Shown here: piece after piece, positions 18,226 through 27,248 of the stretch | Numbering within the stretch: position 1 is the first letter of the stretch | Layout: each line of letters opens with the position of its first letter | NCBI GenBank assembly: GCA_963801105.1 | Contig: CAWDDH010000003.1 | Span: 372,001-436,000, forward strand | Direction of reading: 5' to 3' | DNA length: 64,000 nt | Source: JAENVU01 sp963801105 | Lineage (GTDB): Bacteria > Actinomycetota > Acidimicrobiia > IMCC26256 > JAENVU01 | Translations under genes and position numbers: made by a program | Notes under the pieces: generated by a model | The model's input: only the letters and a program-made list of their open reading frames with translations | The model's database searches: none | What the model was told of the DNA's origin: nothing

Positions 18226-20051
18226 GCGCGGACCTCCGGCTCCGGCTCCGTCTCGGTGACCGTGGCGGCGGGGTCGACCGCGCTCAGCGCGGCCGAGGCG
18301 AGCACCCCCCGGTACTCGGGCGAGGTCGCGAGCAGCTCGTCGTGCGTACCGGTTGCAATCACGCGGCCGTCGCCGATCAGCACGACCCGATCGGCGAGCG
18401 CGATGGTCGCGGGGCGGTGGGCGATGATCAGCGTGGTCCGCCCGGTCATGACCTCGCGGAGCGCCGAGCGGATCTCGTGCTCCTTGGTCGGGTCGACCGA
18501 GGAGGTCGCGTCGTCGAGGATGAGGATGCGGGGATCGGCGAGGACCGCGCGCGCGATCGCGATGCGCTGGCGCTGACCGCCCGACAGCGAGAACCCGTGC
18601 TCGCCGATCACGGTGTCGTAGCCGTCGGGCAGCGCGTGGATGAACTCCGCCGCCCCCGCGAGTCTCGCGGCGCGCTCGACCGCGGCCATCGGCGCGTCCG
18701 GATCCGCGAAGGCGATGTTCTCGCGTACGGAGTCCGAGAACAGGAACGTGTCTTCGAAGACGATGCCGACGGCGGCGCGGAGTTGCTCGACCGGAAGGTC
18801 CCGCACGTCGATGCCGTCGAGGGTGACGGCACCCGCGTCGACGTCGTAGAACCGGGGCACGAGGCGCGCCACGGTCGTCTTCCCGCTCCCCGTCTCCCCC
18901 ACGATGGCCACGGCCTCGCCGCCCCGGATGTCCAGGTCGAAGCCGTCGAGCACCGCCCGCCCCGGTCCGTACCCGAAGCGGACCCCGGCGAAGGTGAGCT
19001 GACCGTCGCCGGGACCGAGAGGTCGCGCGCCCGGTGCGTCGACGACGGCGGGATCGGTGGTCAGGATCTCGTGGACGCGCCCACCCCCGGCTGAGGCCCG
19101 CGACGCCTGTGCAATGAGCATGCCCATCATCCGCAACGGCCAGATGAGCATCAGGATGTACAGGTTGAACGCGAGGATGTCGCCCACCTGCAGGTGGCCC
19201 TGGAGCACCTGGTGACCGCCGTACCAGAGGATCGCGACCATCGAGACGGTGGGAAGGAAGTCCACGAGCGGCATGAACCCGGCCCGAAGCCGCGCCGCGG
19301 CGAGCGCGCGGTCGAGGACGGAGTCGGCCTCGGCCTCGAGGCGGCGGATCTGCTCGCGCTCGGCACCGAAGCCCTTCACGACCCGGATACCCGAGAGCGT
19401 CTCCTCCACGACGCCCGACACGTCGGCGAGCTCCTGCTGGATCGCGAGGTTCACCGGGGCGATCCGTCGTGAGAATCGCGTCGCCGCGATGTTGAGGAAC
19501 GGCAGCGCGCCGAGGGCGAGCAGCGCGAGGACCGCGTTCTTCGAGATCATGATCACGAGCACGCCGCCCAGGGTGAAGAAGCTCGCGAACGTCAGCGGGA
19601 TCAGGATGACGACCGTTTCGATCTGCTGGATGTCGGTGTTGGCCCGCGCCATCAGCTGGCCGGTCTGGGCCTGGTCGTGGAACGCGAAGTGCAGCCGCTG
19701 GAGGTGCGCGAAGAGCCGGTGGCGCAGGTCGGTCTCGGTGCGCAGCGCGATGCGGAACGCGCTGTAGCGCCGCCATCCGGTGCAGACCGCCTGGACGACG
19801 CCGACGAGCACCATGATCACCGTGAGGCGGATGACCGTGCCCTGGTCACCGGCGCGCATGCCGTCGTCGATCGCCGATGCGGCGAGCAGAGGGATGACAA
19901 GCTTGGCCCCGGTCCACACGATCCCGGCGACGACGCCGCTGATCACCCAGTTGCGCTGGGGCCGGATCGCGCTGCCGATCAGGCGCCAACCTTCGCGCCG
20001 CTTGGTGCGTTCGTGAGCAGCGTGATCAACGACAGGAGGGGGGGTATCCAC
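18222..20051 (-). CDS. ABC exporter half-transporter with degenerate ATPase site
   Basis: A 609-residue partner of the 16386-18225 protein. Membrane domain about residues 30-320, ATPase 340-575 with Walker A GETGSGKTT and signature LSGGQRQR. The Walker B motif reads ILILDDATSSVD: the catalytic Glu is replaced by Asp. This is the usual sign of the non-hydrolysing site in heterodimeric exporters of the TM287/288 and BmrCD kind. First gene of the two-gene operon. Confidence 0.92.
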   Translation of the reverse strand: MDTPPPVVDHAAHERTKRREGWRLIGSAIRPQRNWVISGVVAGIVWTGAKLVIPLLAASAIDDGMRAGDQGTVIRLTVIMVLVGVVQAVCTGWRRYSAFRIALRTETDLRHRLFAHLQRLHFAFHDQAQTGQLMARANTDIQQIETVVILIPLTFASFFTLGGVLVIMISKNAVLALLALGALPFLNIAATRFSRRIAPVNLAIQQELADVSGVVEETLSGIRVVKGFGAEREQIRRLEAEADSVLDRALAAARLRAGFMPLVDFLPTVSMVAILWYGGHQVLQGHLQVGDILAFNLYILMLIWPLRMMGMLIAQASRASAGGGRVHEILTTDPAVVDAPGARPLGPGDGQLTFAGVRFGYGPGRAVLDGFDLDIRGGEAVAIVGETGSGKTTVARLVPRFYDVDAGAVTLDGIDVRDLPVEQLRAAVGIVFEDTFLFSDSVRENIAFADPDAPMAAVERAARLAGAAEFIHALPDGYDTVIGEHGFSLSGGQRQRIAIARAVLADPRILILDDATSSVDPTKEHEIRSALREVMTGRTTLIIAHRPATIALADRVVLIGDGRVIATGTHDELLATSPEYRGVLASAALSAVDPAATVTETEPEPEVRA

Positions 20052-20088
20052 GACCTGGCGAGGGTACCCCGGTTCGCCGCGAAGGCTC

Positions 20089-21948
20089 CTAGGACTTCGG
20101 GGCGTCGTGTTCGCGGAGTGCCTCGAGCGGATCGAGCGTCGCCGCGAGCCGTGCTTCGTGGATCACCGCCGTGATCTCGTCGCCGACGAGCTCGTCGTTC
20201 GCGAGCAGCTGGTCCCGGAGCGCCTCGACGACGTGCCGGTTCGCGTCGAGCAGCGTACGCACCGACTCCTTGGACCGGTCGAGGAGCTGCTCGACCTCCT
20301 TGCGGGCGCTGTCGTCGTTGAGCACCTGGGCGACGAGTCCGGCGTCGACAGGACCCCCACGCGCGGCGTCGAGACTCACGAGCGATCCCGACATCCCCAA
20401 CGCCCCGACCATCATCGCGGCGATCGTGGTCGCGTGGACGAGGTCGGAACCGGGACCGGTCCCGGACTCGCCGAACCACAGCTCCTCGGCCACCATCCCG
20501 CCGAAGCTGATCTGGATCGTCGACAGCAGCTCGGTCCGGCTCCGCAGGAACCTCTCCTCGGTGTCGGAGTGGGCGAGCAGGCCCAGGGAACCCGCCCGGC
20601 GGACGATGGAGAGCACCTCGAGCTTGCGCCCGACGCCGACCGCGTGCGCGACGACCGCGTGGCCCGCCTCGTGCGTGGCGATGATGCGCCGCTCCTCGTC
20701 GGTGTACTCCACGGGATTCGCCAGCCCGATCTCCTCGGTCAGCTTCGCCCGCTGGATGTCGGTCCACTCCATCGACTCACGTCCGTCGCGCAGCGACCAC
20801 ACCAACGCCTCGTCGAAGAGGTGCTCGATCATGACCGGCGAGTACCCGACGGTGAGGGCCGCGAGCTGCTCGCGTCGCTCCTCCTTGTCCAGCTCGGGGA
20901 CGTGGGCCTTCTTGTCGATGTAGAAGTCGATGATCTCCCGCCGACCCGAGCGGCTCGGCAGGTCGAAGTGGATCGAGCGGTCGAATCGACCCGGGCGCAG
21001 CAGCGCCGGGTCCAGCGCCGCGGCGCGGTTGGTCGCCCCGATCACGAGGATGTTCGACGACACCGGCGGACGCTTGCGGATCTCGAACCTCGCGGGAAGG
21101 AACCGGTTCACCCGGGAGATCCACCAACCGGTCAGCTTCTCGGTCGCGGTCGGCTCGTCGAAGGACTGCAGCTGGATCAGAAGCTCGTTGATCACGCCGG
21201 CGAACCCCTCACCGAGGCTGCGGTGGATCATCGGCCCCGCAGGGTGCTGGTCGTGGCGAGCCTCCGGCGTGCGCATCCCGTTTCGGGCGACGCCGATCGC
21301 GTCGATCTCCTCGATGAACCCGATCGCCCCACCCTCCCGGCGCGCCGCCTTGCGCAGCTGCTTGAAGAAGCTGGCGATCTTGCGGTTCGTCTGGCCGAAG
21401 TAGGGCGACTGGATCGAGCTCGCCGCGATATAGAGGAAGGGCACACCTGCCTCACGCGCCATCGCCTTCGCCATGTACGTCTTGCCGGTTCCGGGCGGAC
21501 CCTCGAAGAGGATCGCCCGCCGCGGGTTGCCACCCATGCGCTCGCGGAACGTCTTGTACGCGAGGAACAGGTTGAGCGTCTTGACCACCTCGTCACGCAC
21601 GACGCCGAGGCCCACGACGTCGTCCATCCTCACGTTGATCTCGCTCGGGCGGTACATCACGTGCGGCGACCGGCCCATCAACAGCATCGGGCCGACGAGC
21701 ACGAGGCACAGGACCGTGATCAGGAGGATCTGCGGCAGCAGGTCCTGGACGCCCTGGGGCAACGCGATGTGCGGGAGGCCCCAGTGGACCGGGCTGCCCC
21801 CCAGCGCGCGGGCGAGGGCGTAGTCGGCCACCAGCGCCAGCACGAGTCCGTACCGGAGGAGCCGGCGTCGACGACCGGACTCGCGGATCCGGGCGACGTC
21901 GCCCGTGCCCCGGAGGACCTCGTTGCCACCGATCAGACCGACGTCCAT
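20089..21948 (-). CDS. FtsH-like AAA+ membrane metalloprotease
   Basis: 619 residues. Two membrane helices (about 31-48 and 72-92) are separated by only about 25 residues, so the usual large extracytoplasmic domain of FtsH is missing. AAA module: Walker A GPPGTGKT (150-157), Walker B FIEEID (211-216, usually FIDEID), arginine fingers in LLRPGRFDR (317-325). A roughly 40-residue insertion sits between Walker B and the second region of homology (GWWISRVNRFLPARFEIRKR). Zinc protease motif HEAGH at 426-430. GGAGG lies before the ATG. A divergent FtsH relative, possibly with its own substrate set. Confidence 0.88.
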   Translation of the reverse strand: MDVGLIGGNEVLRGTGDVARIRESGRRRRLLRYGLVLALVADYALARALGGSPVHWGLPHIALPQGVQDLLPQILLITVLCLVLVGPMLLMGRSPHVMYRPSEINVRMDDVVGLGVVRDEVVKTLNLFLAYKTFRERMGGNPRRAILFEGPPGTGKTYMAKAMAREAGVPFLYIAASSIQSPYFGQTNRKIASFFKQLRKAARREGGAIGFIEEIDAIGVARNGMRTPEARHDQHPAGPMIHRSLGEGFAGVINELLIQLQSFDEPTATEKLTGWWISRVNRFLPARFEIRKRPPVSSNILVIGATNRAAALDPALLRPGRFDRSIHFDLPSRSGRREIIDFYIDKKAHVPELDKEERREQLAALTVGYSPVMIEHLFDEALVWSLRDGRESMEWTDIQRAKLTEEIGLANPVEYTDEERRIIATHEAGHAVVAHAVGVGRKLEVLSIVRRAGSLGLLAHSDTEERFLRSRTELLSTIQISFGGMVAEELWFGESGTGPGSDLVHATTIAAMMVGALGMSGSLVSLDAARGGPVDAGLVAQVLNDDSARKEVEQLLDRSKESVRTLLDANRHVVEALRDQLLANDELVGDEITAVIHEARLAATLDPLEALREHDAPKS

Positions 21949-22061
21949 GTACCGACCTCCCGAGCCAGCCCGAGAGTCTAGCGGATCCCGGGGCTTTTCG
22001 ACCGGAATGTCGGACTTATTCAGGACGGACCGGGCGCAGTCGATGAAATCACTCCCGGCAG

Positions 22062-22067
22062 TAGGTT
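22062..22067 (+). promoter_or_regulatory. -10 box of DUF4395-like gene
   Basis: TAGGTT, 6 bases before the ATG at 22074; no Shine-Dalgarno. Confidence 0.4.
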
Positions 22068-22073
22068 CGCCCG

Positions 22074-22469
22074 ATGCAGCTCGTCGACCCCCGCGCCGGC
22101 CGATTCGAGCTCGGCGTCGTGGTCGTGGTGCTGCTCGCCGGGTTCGTGTTCCGAGAGGCCGGGAGCATCCCGATCGCCGCGGTCGTGGCGGTTGCCGGGG
22201 CGGTGATGAGCGAGCGCTCACCGATGGCCCGGATCTGGGTTGCGGTCGGATCGCGGCGCCGGCGGCCGGTCACGCTCGTCCCGGCCCACACGATCCAGGT
22301 CGAGTCCGGGCTCGTCGCCGCGTTCCTACTCCTCGCGTGCCTGCTGCTCCTGGCCGGATCGGTCGCGCTCGCCGCCATCCCCGCGACCGTCGCGGCAATC
22401 CTCGCCGCCGTCGGCGCAACGGGCGTCATGAGCCCCGTCGCGGAGCTGCGACGACGCCGGCGAGGCTGA
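22074..22469 (+). CDS. Small membrane protein, DUF4395-like
   Basis: 131 residues. It begins VDPRAGRFELG, like DUF4395 proteins, then has about four hydrophobic segments (12-28, 30-45, 80-100, 102-120) with basic RRRR stretches at the membrane borders. Biochemical role unknown. Convergent with rmlC, 4 bases apart. The family assignment is by the N-terminal motif only. Confidence 0.6.
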   Translation: MQLVDPRAGRFELGVVVVVLLAGFVFREAGSIPIAAVVAVAGAVMSERSPMARIWVAVGSRRRRPVTLVPAHTIQVESGLVAAFLLLACLLLLAGSVALAAIPATVAAILAAVGATGVMSPVAELRRRRRG

Positions 22470-22473
22470 GCGC

Positions 22474-23013
22474 CTATTCCGGGACGAGCTCCGCCGGGAT
22501 GTCGGCGACGCGCGGGTTCGCGCGGTCACGGTCCGAGAGGATCGGCGCCTCCGACGGCCAGTCGACCCCGAGCACCGGATCGTCCCAGGCGACCCCTAGC
22601 TCGTCGTCGGGGTTGTAGTAGTTGTCGACGAGGTAGGTGATCGTCGCGTCGGTGATCGCGTAGAAGCCGTGGGCGACGCCACGTGGGATGTAGAGGCCGC
22701 GATGGTCGACGCCGTCGAGCACGACCGTGAGCGACGCCCCGCCGGTGGGTGACGAGCGTCGGAGGTCGTGCAGCACCGCAAGGACCGAGCCGAACGGGAC
22801 GTACCAGTAGTCGGCCTGGAAACGGTGATAGTGGAGCCCGACGAGGGTGTTCGCCTGCCGGTCGGCGCGGTTGCCCTGCACCATCGTCGGCGCACCCTCG
22901 GGGAGCCACTCCTGGCGGAACGTCTCGGCGAAGAACCCCCGCGGGTCCTTCCAGAGCGTCGGCTCGACGACGACGACGCCGCCGATCACGTCGGACGGCT
23001 GGATGTCGGCCAC
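22474..23013 (-). CDS. rfbC: dTDP-4-dehydrorhamnose 3,5-epimerase family protein
   Basis: RmlC-type cupin, 179 residues, for dTDP-rhamnose or related deoxysugar synthesis. Family residues: LWKDPRGFFAETF, the catalytic His in GLHYHRFQADYWYV, and RGLYIPRGVAHGFY. The C-terminus carries the Tyr-containing YNPDDELGVAWDDP segment. GTG start 1 base after the flavin reductase stop. No rmlA, B or D gene is nearby, so the sugar pathway is split across the genome or this is a related epimerase. Confidence 0.85.
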   Translation of the reverse strand: MADIQPSDVIGGVVVVEPTLWKDPRGFFAETFRQEWLPEGAPTMVQGNRADRQANTLVGLHYHRFQADYWYVPFGSVLAVLHDLRRSSPTGGASLTVVLDGVDHRGLYIPRGVAHGFYAITDATITYLVDNYYNPDDELGVAWDDPVLGVDWPSEAPILSDRDRANPRVADIPAELVPE

Positions 23014-23014
23014 G

Positions 23015-23515
23015 TCATTCGCTCCCGAGGAGGCGGCCGTACCGGCCCTGGTAGAAGAGCAGCGGTCCCGCGTCGGCCGTCAGGCCCAGGTCGCGGACGC
23101 GCCCGACCACGATCACGTGGTCGCCGGCGTCGTGCTCGGCCTCCACGGTGCAGTCGAGGAAGGCGTGCACATCGTCGAGGATCGGCCCCCGCGAGCCGAT
23201 GCGCCAATCGATCTGACCGAAGCGGTCCGCTCCGGGAGTGGCGAAGAGGCGGCAGAGGTCCTCCTGGTGCTCGTCGAGCACGTTGACCGTGAAGTGACCG
23301 GCACGCTGGATCCGCGGCCAGGTGCTCGAGGACTTCGCGGCGCAGAAGAGCACGAGCGGCGGATCGAGCGACACGGACGTGAAGGAGTTCGCAGCCAGCC
23401 CGACGGGCTCGTCTCCGTCCATCGCGGTGATGACCGTGATGCCGGTCGCGAAGTGCCCGAGCACGGATCGGAACGCGGCCGAGTCGGGCTGGAGGATGTC
23501 GGTGTCGTCGGCCAT
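23015..23515 (-). CDS. Flavin reductase (HpaC/DIM6 family)
   Basis: 166-residue FMN-binding reductase that supplies reduced flavin to a partner monooxygenase. Motifs: FATGITVITA, GLAANSFTSVSLDPPLVLFC and GHFTVNVL of the split-barrel family. No monooxygenase lies next to it. Transcribed after the MBL gene with a 14-base gap. Confidence 0.87.
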   Translation of the reverse strand: MADDTDILQPDSAAFRSVLGHFATGITVITAMDGDEPVGLAANSFTSVSLDPPLVLFCAAKSSSTWPRIQRAGHFTVNVLDEHQEDLCRLFATPGADRFGQIDWRIGSRGPILDDVHAFLDCTVEAEHDAGDHVIVVGRVRDLGLTADAGPLLFYQGRYGRLLGSE

Positions 23516-23529
23516 CGTCGCTCCGGGGC

Positions 23530-24405
23530 TCAGTGCCGTGCGGGGAAGCGCAGGACCATACCCTCGGCCGCGGCGAGCACGTCGGCACCGCCGATGGCCG
23601 CGGACCGGTCCTGGGCGACGCGGGCAAGGCGGTCGACGTCGTCGTCACTGTGGGCGGGATCGTGGTGGAACAGAGCCAGCGTGTGCGCGCCTGCCTCCTT
23701 CGCCACGTGCAGGGCATAGTCCACCGTGCAGTGCCCCCAGTGGCGCTTGCGCTCGAACTCCTCCGGGGTGTGCTGCGCGTCGTGGATCAGCAGGTCGACG
23801 CCGTCGCACAGCTCGAGCACGTCGTCGGGCACGTACTCGTCCGACGGTCCGCCACCACATCCCTGCCCGTGATCGGAGAGGTAGGCGACGGTGACGCCGT
23901 TCCATTCGACGCGGTAGCCGAGCGTCGGACCGACGTGCCGAATCCACCGGGATCGCACCTTGGCGTCGTGCAACGCGAAGTCGTCGTCGCCCGCGTCCTG
24001 GAACGACAGGTTGCCCTCGAGCTGGTCGGGCCGGATCGGGAAGTACGGAGGCCTCATCAGGCCCTCGAAGACCTCGGCGAGCGGACCCTCGGACTGCCGT
24101 GGCCCGTAGACGTCGAGGATCGTGTCCTCCCAGTGGAGCGGCACGAAGAACGGCAGGCCCTGCACGTGGTCCCAGTGCAGGTGACTGAGGAGCACCGATC
24201 CCTGGAACCCGGCCAGCCGGCCGGCGGCGGCGAGGGCGGTGCCGTAGTTCCGCAGCCCGGTGCCGAGATCGAAGAGGATCGGCGGCTGGTCCCCGGACTC
24301 GAGCGCGACCGACGAGGTGCTGCCCCCGTAGCGCGCCAGCTGCGGTCCGTCGCACGGCGTCGAGCCCCGCACGCCGTGGAACGTCACCGTGAGATCCCCC
24401 GTCAC
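23530..24405 (-). CDS. MBL-fold metallo-hydrolase
   Basis: A 291-residue metallo-beta-lactamase-fold enzyme. The metal site HLHWDH is at 75-80. Later ligands are likely in YLSDHGQG, LLIHDAQHT and the LFHHDPAHSD segment. The N-terminal FHGVRGSTPCDGP is typical of PhnP/RNase Z-like or signalling MBL proteins. GTG at 24405 chosen because TATCCT lies 8 bases upstream; an in-frame ATG at 24456 is an alternative. Substrate unknown. Confidence 0.82.
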   Translation of the reverse strand: MTGDLTVTFHGVRGSTPCDGPQLARYGGSTSSVALESGDQPPILFDLGTGLRNYGTALAAAGRLAGFQGSVLLSHLHWDHVQGLPFFVPLHWEDTILDVYGPRQSEGPLAEVFEGLMRPPYFPIRPDQLEGNLSFQDAGDDDFALHDAKVRSRWIRHVGPTLGYRVEWNGVTVAYLSDHGQGCGGGPSDEYVPDDVLELCDGVDLLIHDAQHTPEEFERKRHWGHCTVDYALHVAKEAGAHTLALFHHDPAHSDDDVDRLARVAQDRSAAIGGADVLAAAEGMVLRFPARH

Positions 24406-24413
24406 GGGGCGTG

Positions 24414-24419
24414 AGGATA
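24414..24419 (-). promoter_or_regulatory. -10 box of MBL gene
   Basis: TATCCT on the minus strand, 8 bases before the GTG at 24405, which favours that start over the ATG at 24456. Confidence 0.45.
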
Positions 24420-24527
24420 GTGACAAATCCGCGGCGCGGAAATGGTCACCGGTCACGCCTGGTGACCCGCATCGGATCGTCGAGAAACCGTCGAACTCGA
24501 AGTTCCCCGCTGGAGGTGACCGATACC

Positions 24528-25484
24528 GTGAGCCGGATGTCCGAGGTCGTGATCCGCACCGAGCAGCTCACGAAGCTCTATCCCGGCAAGATTCTCGCCG
24601 TCGATCACCTCGATCTCGAGGTGGAAGCGGGCGAGATCTTCGGCCTCCTCGGTCCCAATGGAGCCGGCAAGACCACGACCGCGGGGATGCTCACGACCCG
24701 CGTGATCCCCACGAGCGGGACCGCGGTCGTGGGCGGCGTCGACGTCATGGCCCACCCCACCCGCGCCAAGCAGGTCATCGGCGTGGTGCCCCAGACCAAC
24801 ACGCTGGACCGGTCTCTCGACGTCTACGAGAACCTCTACTTCCACGGTCGGTTCTTCGGGATGACGGCCCGGACCGCCAGGGCCGAGGCGCACCGGCTCC
24901 TCGAGCAGTTCCGGCTCACCGACCGCGCCACGGTCCCCGTGCTCGCACTCTCCGGCGGGATGGCCCAGCGGCTCATGGTGGCGCGGGCGATCATGCACCG
25001 CCCGTCGATCCTGTTCCTCGACGAGCCGACGGCCGGTCTCGACCCGCAGAGCCGCATCGCGCTCTGGGAGATCCTCGGCGAGCTCCACCGCGATGGGCAG
25101 ACGATCCTCCTGACGACCCACTACATGGAGGAGGCCGACCAGCTCTGCGACCGCCTCGCCATCATCGACCACGGACGGCTGCTCGCGGTCGACACCCCGG
25201 CCGCGCTGAAGCGGTCGATCGGGATCGACGCGATGGTGACCGTGACCGCGGTCGGCGATCTCGAGCTGCTCGCCGGCGCCCTGCGCGACGGCGTGCCCGG
25301 CGTGTCCCGTGTCGAGACCACCGACGGCATCGTCCGACTCTGGTCGTCGAAGACCGAGGGCATCCTGCCGCGCATCATCGACATCGCCGAGGACGAGGGC
25401 CTCACGGTCACCGACCTGTCCAACACCGCAACCACACTCGAGACGGTGTTCATCCACCTGACCGGGAAGGAGCTCCGCGAATGA
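24528..25484 (+). CDS. ABC-2 type transporter ATP-binding protein
   Basis: 318-residue ATPase of the DrrA/daunorubicin-resistance type. Walker A GPNGAGKTT, Q-loop VVPQTNTLD, signature LSGGMAQR, Walker B ILFLDEPTAGLDP, then a C-terminal extension. GGAGGT lies 10 bases before the GTG at 24528; the internal ATG at 24537 would be 19 bases away. The stop overlaps the permease start (ATGA). Confidence 0.92.
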   Translation: MSRMSEVVIRTEQLTKLYPGKILAVDHLDLEVEAGEIFGLLGPNGAGKTTTAGMLTTRVIPTSGTAVVGGVDVMAHPTRAKQVIGVVPQTNTLDRSLDVYENLYFHGRFFGMTARTARAEAHRLLEQFRLTDRATVPVLALSGGMAQRLMVARAIMHRPSILFLDEPTAGLDPQSRIALWEILGELHRDGQTILLTTHYMEEADQLCDRLAIIDHGRLLAVDTPAALKRSIGIDAMVTVTAVGDLELLAGALRDGVPGVSRVETTDGIVRLWSSKTEGILPRIIDIAEDEGLTVTDLSNTATTLETVFIHLTGKELRE

Positions 25485-26326
25485 CGACCACCGTCGCGCC
25501 CCCGAGCCGGGGCGACCTCGTCCCGGTGCGCTCGCCGCGCGCCAGCGCAGCCGTCGCGTTCCGGGCGCTGCTGCTCCGAGACCTCGTGGTGCTGCGCAAG
25601 AACGCGATGGAGTTCCTGCCACGGACGCTGCTCCAGCCGCTGCTCCTCGTCTTCGTCTTCGCCTACGTGTTCCCGAAGATCGGGCAGGGCGTCGGCGGCG
25701 GAGCCGGCGCCGCGGAGTTCTCGACCGCGCTCGTTGCCGGGGTTGTCGGGCTGGCCATCATCTTCCAGGGGATCCAGTCGGTCGCGCTCCCGATGGTGCA
25801 GGAGTTCGGGTACACGCGCGAGATCGAGGACCGCGTCCTCGCACCGCTGCCGGTCGACCTGGTCGCGATCGAGAAGATCGTGGCGGGGGCCCTGAACGGA
25901 TTGGTGAGCGCCATCCTCGTGTTCCCCATCGCGGCGATCGTGCCGGCGACGCCGGTCCATCTGAACATCAACTGGCCGGTGCTCCTCACGCTCACCCCGC
26001 TGGCGTGCTTCATGTGCGGATCCCTGGGGCTGGCGTTCGGCACGCGCTTCGAGCCGCGGACGGTCCCGATGCTCTTCGGCATCATCGTCCTGCCGCTCAC
26101 GATGCTCGGGTGCATCTACTACCCGTGGCAGGCGCTCTCGTCGATCAAGTGGCTCCAGGACCTCGTCCTGCTGAACCCGCTCGTCTACATGTGCGAGGGC
26201 TTCCGGGCCGCGCTCACCGAGGGCGCGCACATGAGCCTCTGGGCGGTGTACCCGGCGATGGCGGGCTTCAGCGCGCTGTTCCTCTGGCTCGGGCTGTCGG
26301 GCTTCCGCAAGCGCGTCCTCGCCTAG
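25481..26326 (+). CDS. ABC-2 type transporter permease
   Basis: 281-residue permease with six hydrophobic segments, of the DrrB/NodJ type (FGYTREIEDRVLAPLPVDLVAIEK in parts, and PLTMLGCIYYPW near residue 210). It pairs with the preceding ATPase to export a lipid, polysaccharide or drug. Its TAG stop forms part of the next gene's -10 box. Confidence 0.9.
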   Translation: MTTTVAPPSRGDLVPVRSPRASAAVAFRALLLRDLVVLRKNAMEFLPRTLLQPLLLVFVFAYVFPKIGQGVGGGAGAAEFSTALVAGVVGLAIIFQGIQSVALPMVQEFGYTREIEDRVLAPLPVDLVAIEKIVAGALNGLVSAILVFPIAAIVPATPVHLNINWPVLLTLTPLACFMCGSLGLAFGTRFEPRTVPMLFGIIVLPLTMLGCIYYPWQALSSIKWLQDLVLLNPLVYMCEGFRAALTEGAHMSLWAVYPAMAGFSALFLWLGLSGFRKRVLA

Positions 26327-26329
26327 CGT
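26324..26329 (+). promoter_or_regulatory. -10 box of alpha/beta hydrolase gene
   Basis: TAGCGT, 8 bases before the ATG at 26338; its first three bases are the stop codon of the permease. Confidence 0.35.
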
Positions 26330-26337
26330 CGGCGCCC

Positions 26338-27219
26338 ATGAGCCAACCGTCCCGCATCACCGTCAACGACGTCGACTACGCGTACCTCGAGGCCGGCCCC
26401 GCCGACGGACCCCTCGCGCTGTGCCTGCACGGGTTCCCGGATCACGCCCCCACCTGGAGCCACCTGATGCCCGAGCTCGCCGCCGCCGGCTACCACGCCG
26501 TCGCGCCGTGGTTGCGGGGGTACTCCCCCACCGGACTCGCGCCGGACGGCAATTACCAGTCGGCGTCGGTCGCGCTCGACGCGGTCGCGATCGCCGATGC
26601 CCTGGCCGGAGACGGGGACGCCGTGCTCGTCGGCCACGACTGGGGCGCGATCTCCGCCTACGCCGCGGTCGGTCACCGGCCGGATCGCTTCTCGAGGCTC
26701 GTGACCCTCGCGGTGCCGCATGCGAGCGGTCTCACGTCGATGTTCCTCACGCCGGCGCAGCTCCAGCGCTCCTTCTACGTGTTCTTCTTCCAGACGCCAC
26801 TCGCCGAGATGGTCGTCCCCGCGAACGACTTCGCGTTCATCGACTACCTCTGGAGCTACTGGTCGCCGGGCTTCACCCCCGAGCCCGAGCACCTGCGAGG
26901 CGTCAAGGACACGCTCGCCGCGCCCGGGAGCACCGAGGCGGCGATCAACTACTACCGCTACATCCTCGGCACCATCCCTGCCGACCCCGCCCTCGCCGAC
27001 GTCGCGGCCGCCGCCGACGGACCGATGCAGGTGCCCACGCTGTACCTGCACGGGGTCGACTGCGGGTGCATGGGCGTGGAATCGGCGAACGAGGAGCTGC
27101 TCCGACCCAACTTCCCCGCCGGACTCGAGCTGCACCTGATCCCGGACGCGGGCCACTTCCTGCACCTCGAGCACCCCGAGCTGGTCAACCGGCTGATCCT
27201 GGACTTCCTCGCCGGCTGA
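26338..27219 (+). CDS. Alpha/beta hydrolase, epoxide-hydrolase/dehalogenase-like
   Basis: 293 residues. Oxyanion motif HGFPDH (about 30-35), nucleophile Asp in VGHDWGA (about 102), and the catalytic His in AGHFLHLEHP near the end. An Asp nucleophile points to epoxide hydrolase, haloalkane dehalogenase or fluoroacetate dehalogenase rather than an esterase. The cap domain is rich in Phe and Tyr (SFYVFFFQTP). Substrate unknown. Confidence 0.88.
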   Translation: MSQPSRITVNDVDYAYLEAGPADGPLALCLHGFPDHAPTWSHLMPELAAAGYHAVAPWLRGYSPTGLAPDGNYQSASVALDAVAIADALAGDGDAVLVGHDWGAISAYAAVGHRPDRFSRLVTLAVPHASGLTSMFLTPAQLQRSFYVFFFQTPLAEMVVPANDFAFIDYLWSYWSPGFTPEPEHLRGVKDTLAAPGSTEAAINYYRYILGTIPADPALADVAAAADGPMQVPTLYLHGVDCGCMGVESANEELLRPNFPAGLELHLIPDAGHFLHLEHPELVNRLILDFLAG

Positions 27220-27248
27220 GCGCCTGCGAACCCCGTCGCCGGTGCGGC

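Noticed and set aside
16081..19776. A 1231-codon open frame on the minus strand through both ABC exporter genes
   Set aside because: Only its middle part (from 18225) encodes the exporter; the rest is an out-of-frame shadow rich in Arg/Gly/Pro. Long antisense and off-frame readings are routine at this G+C content.
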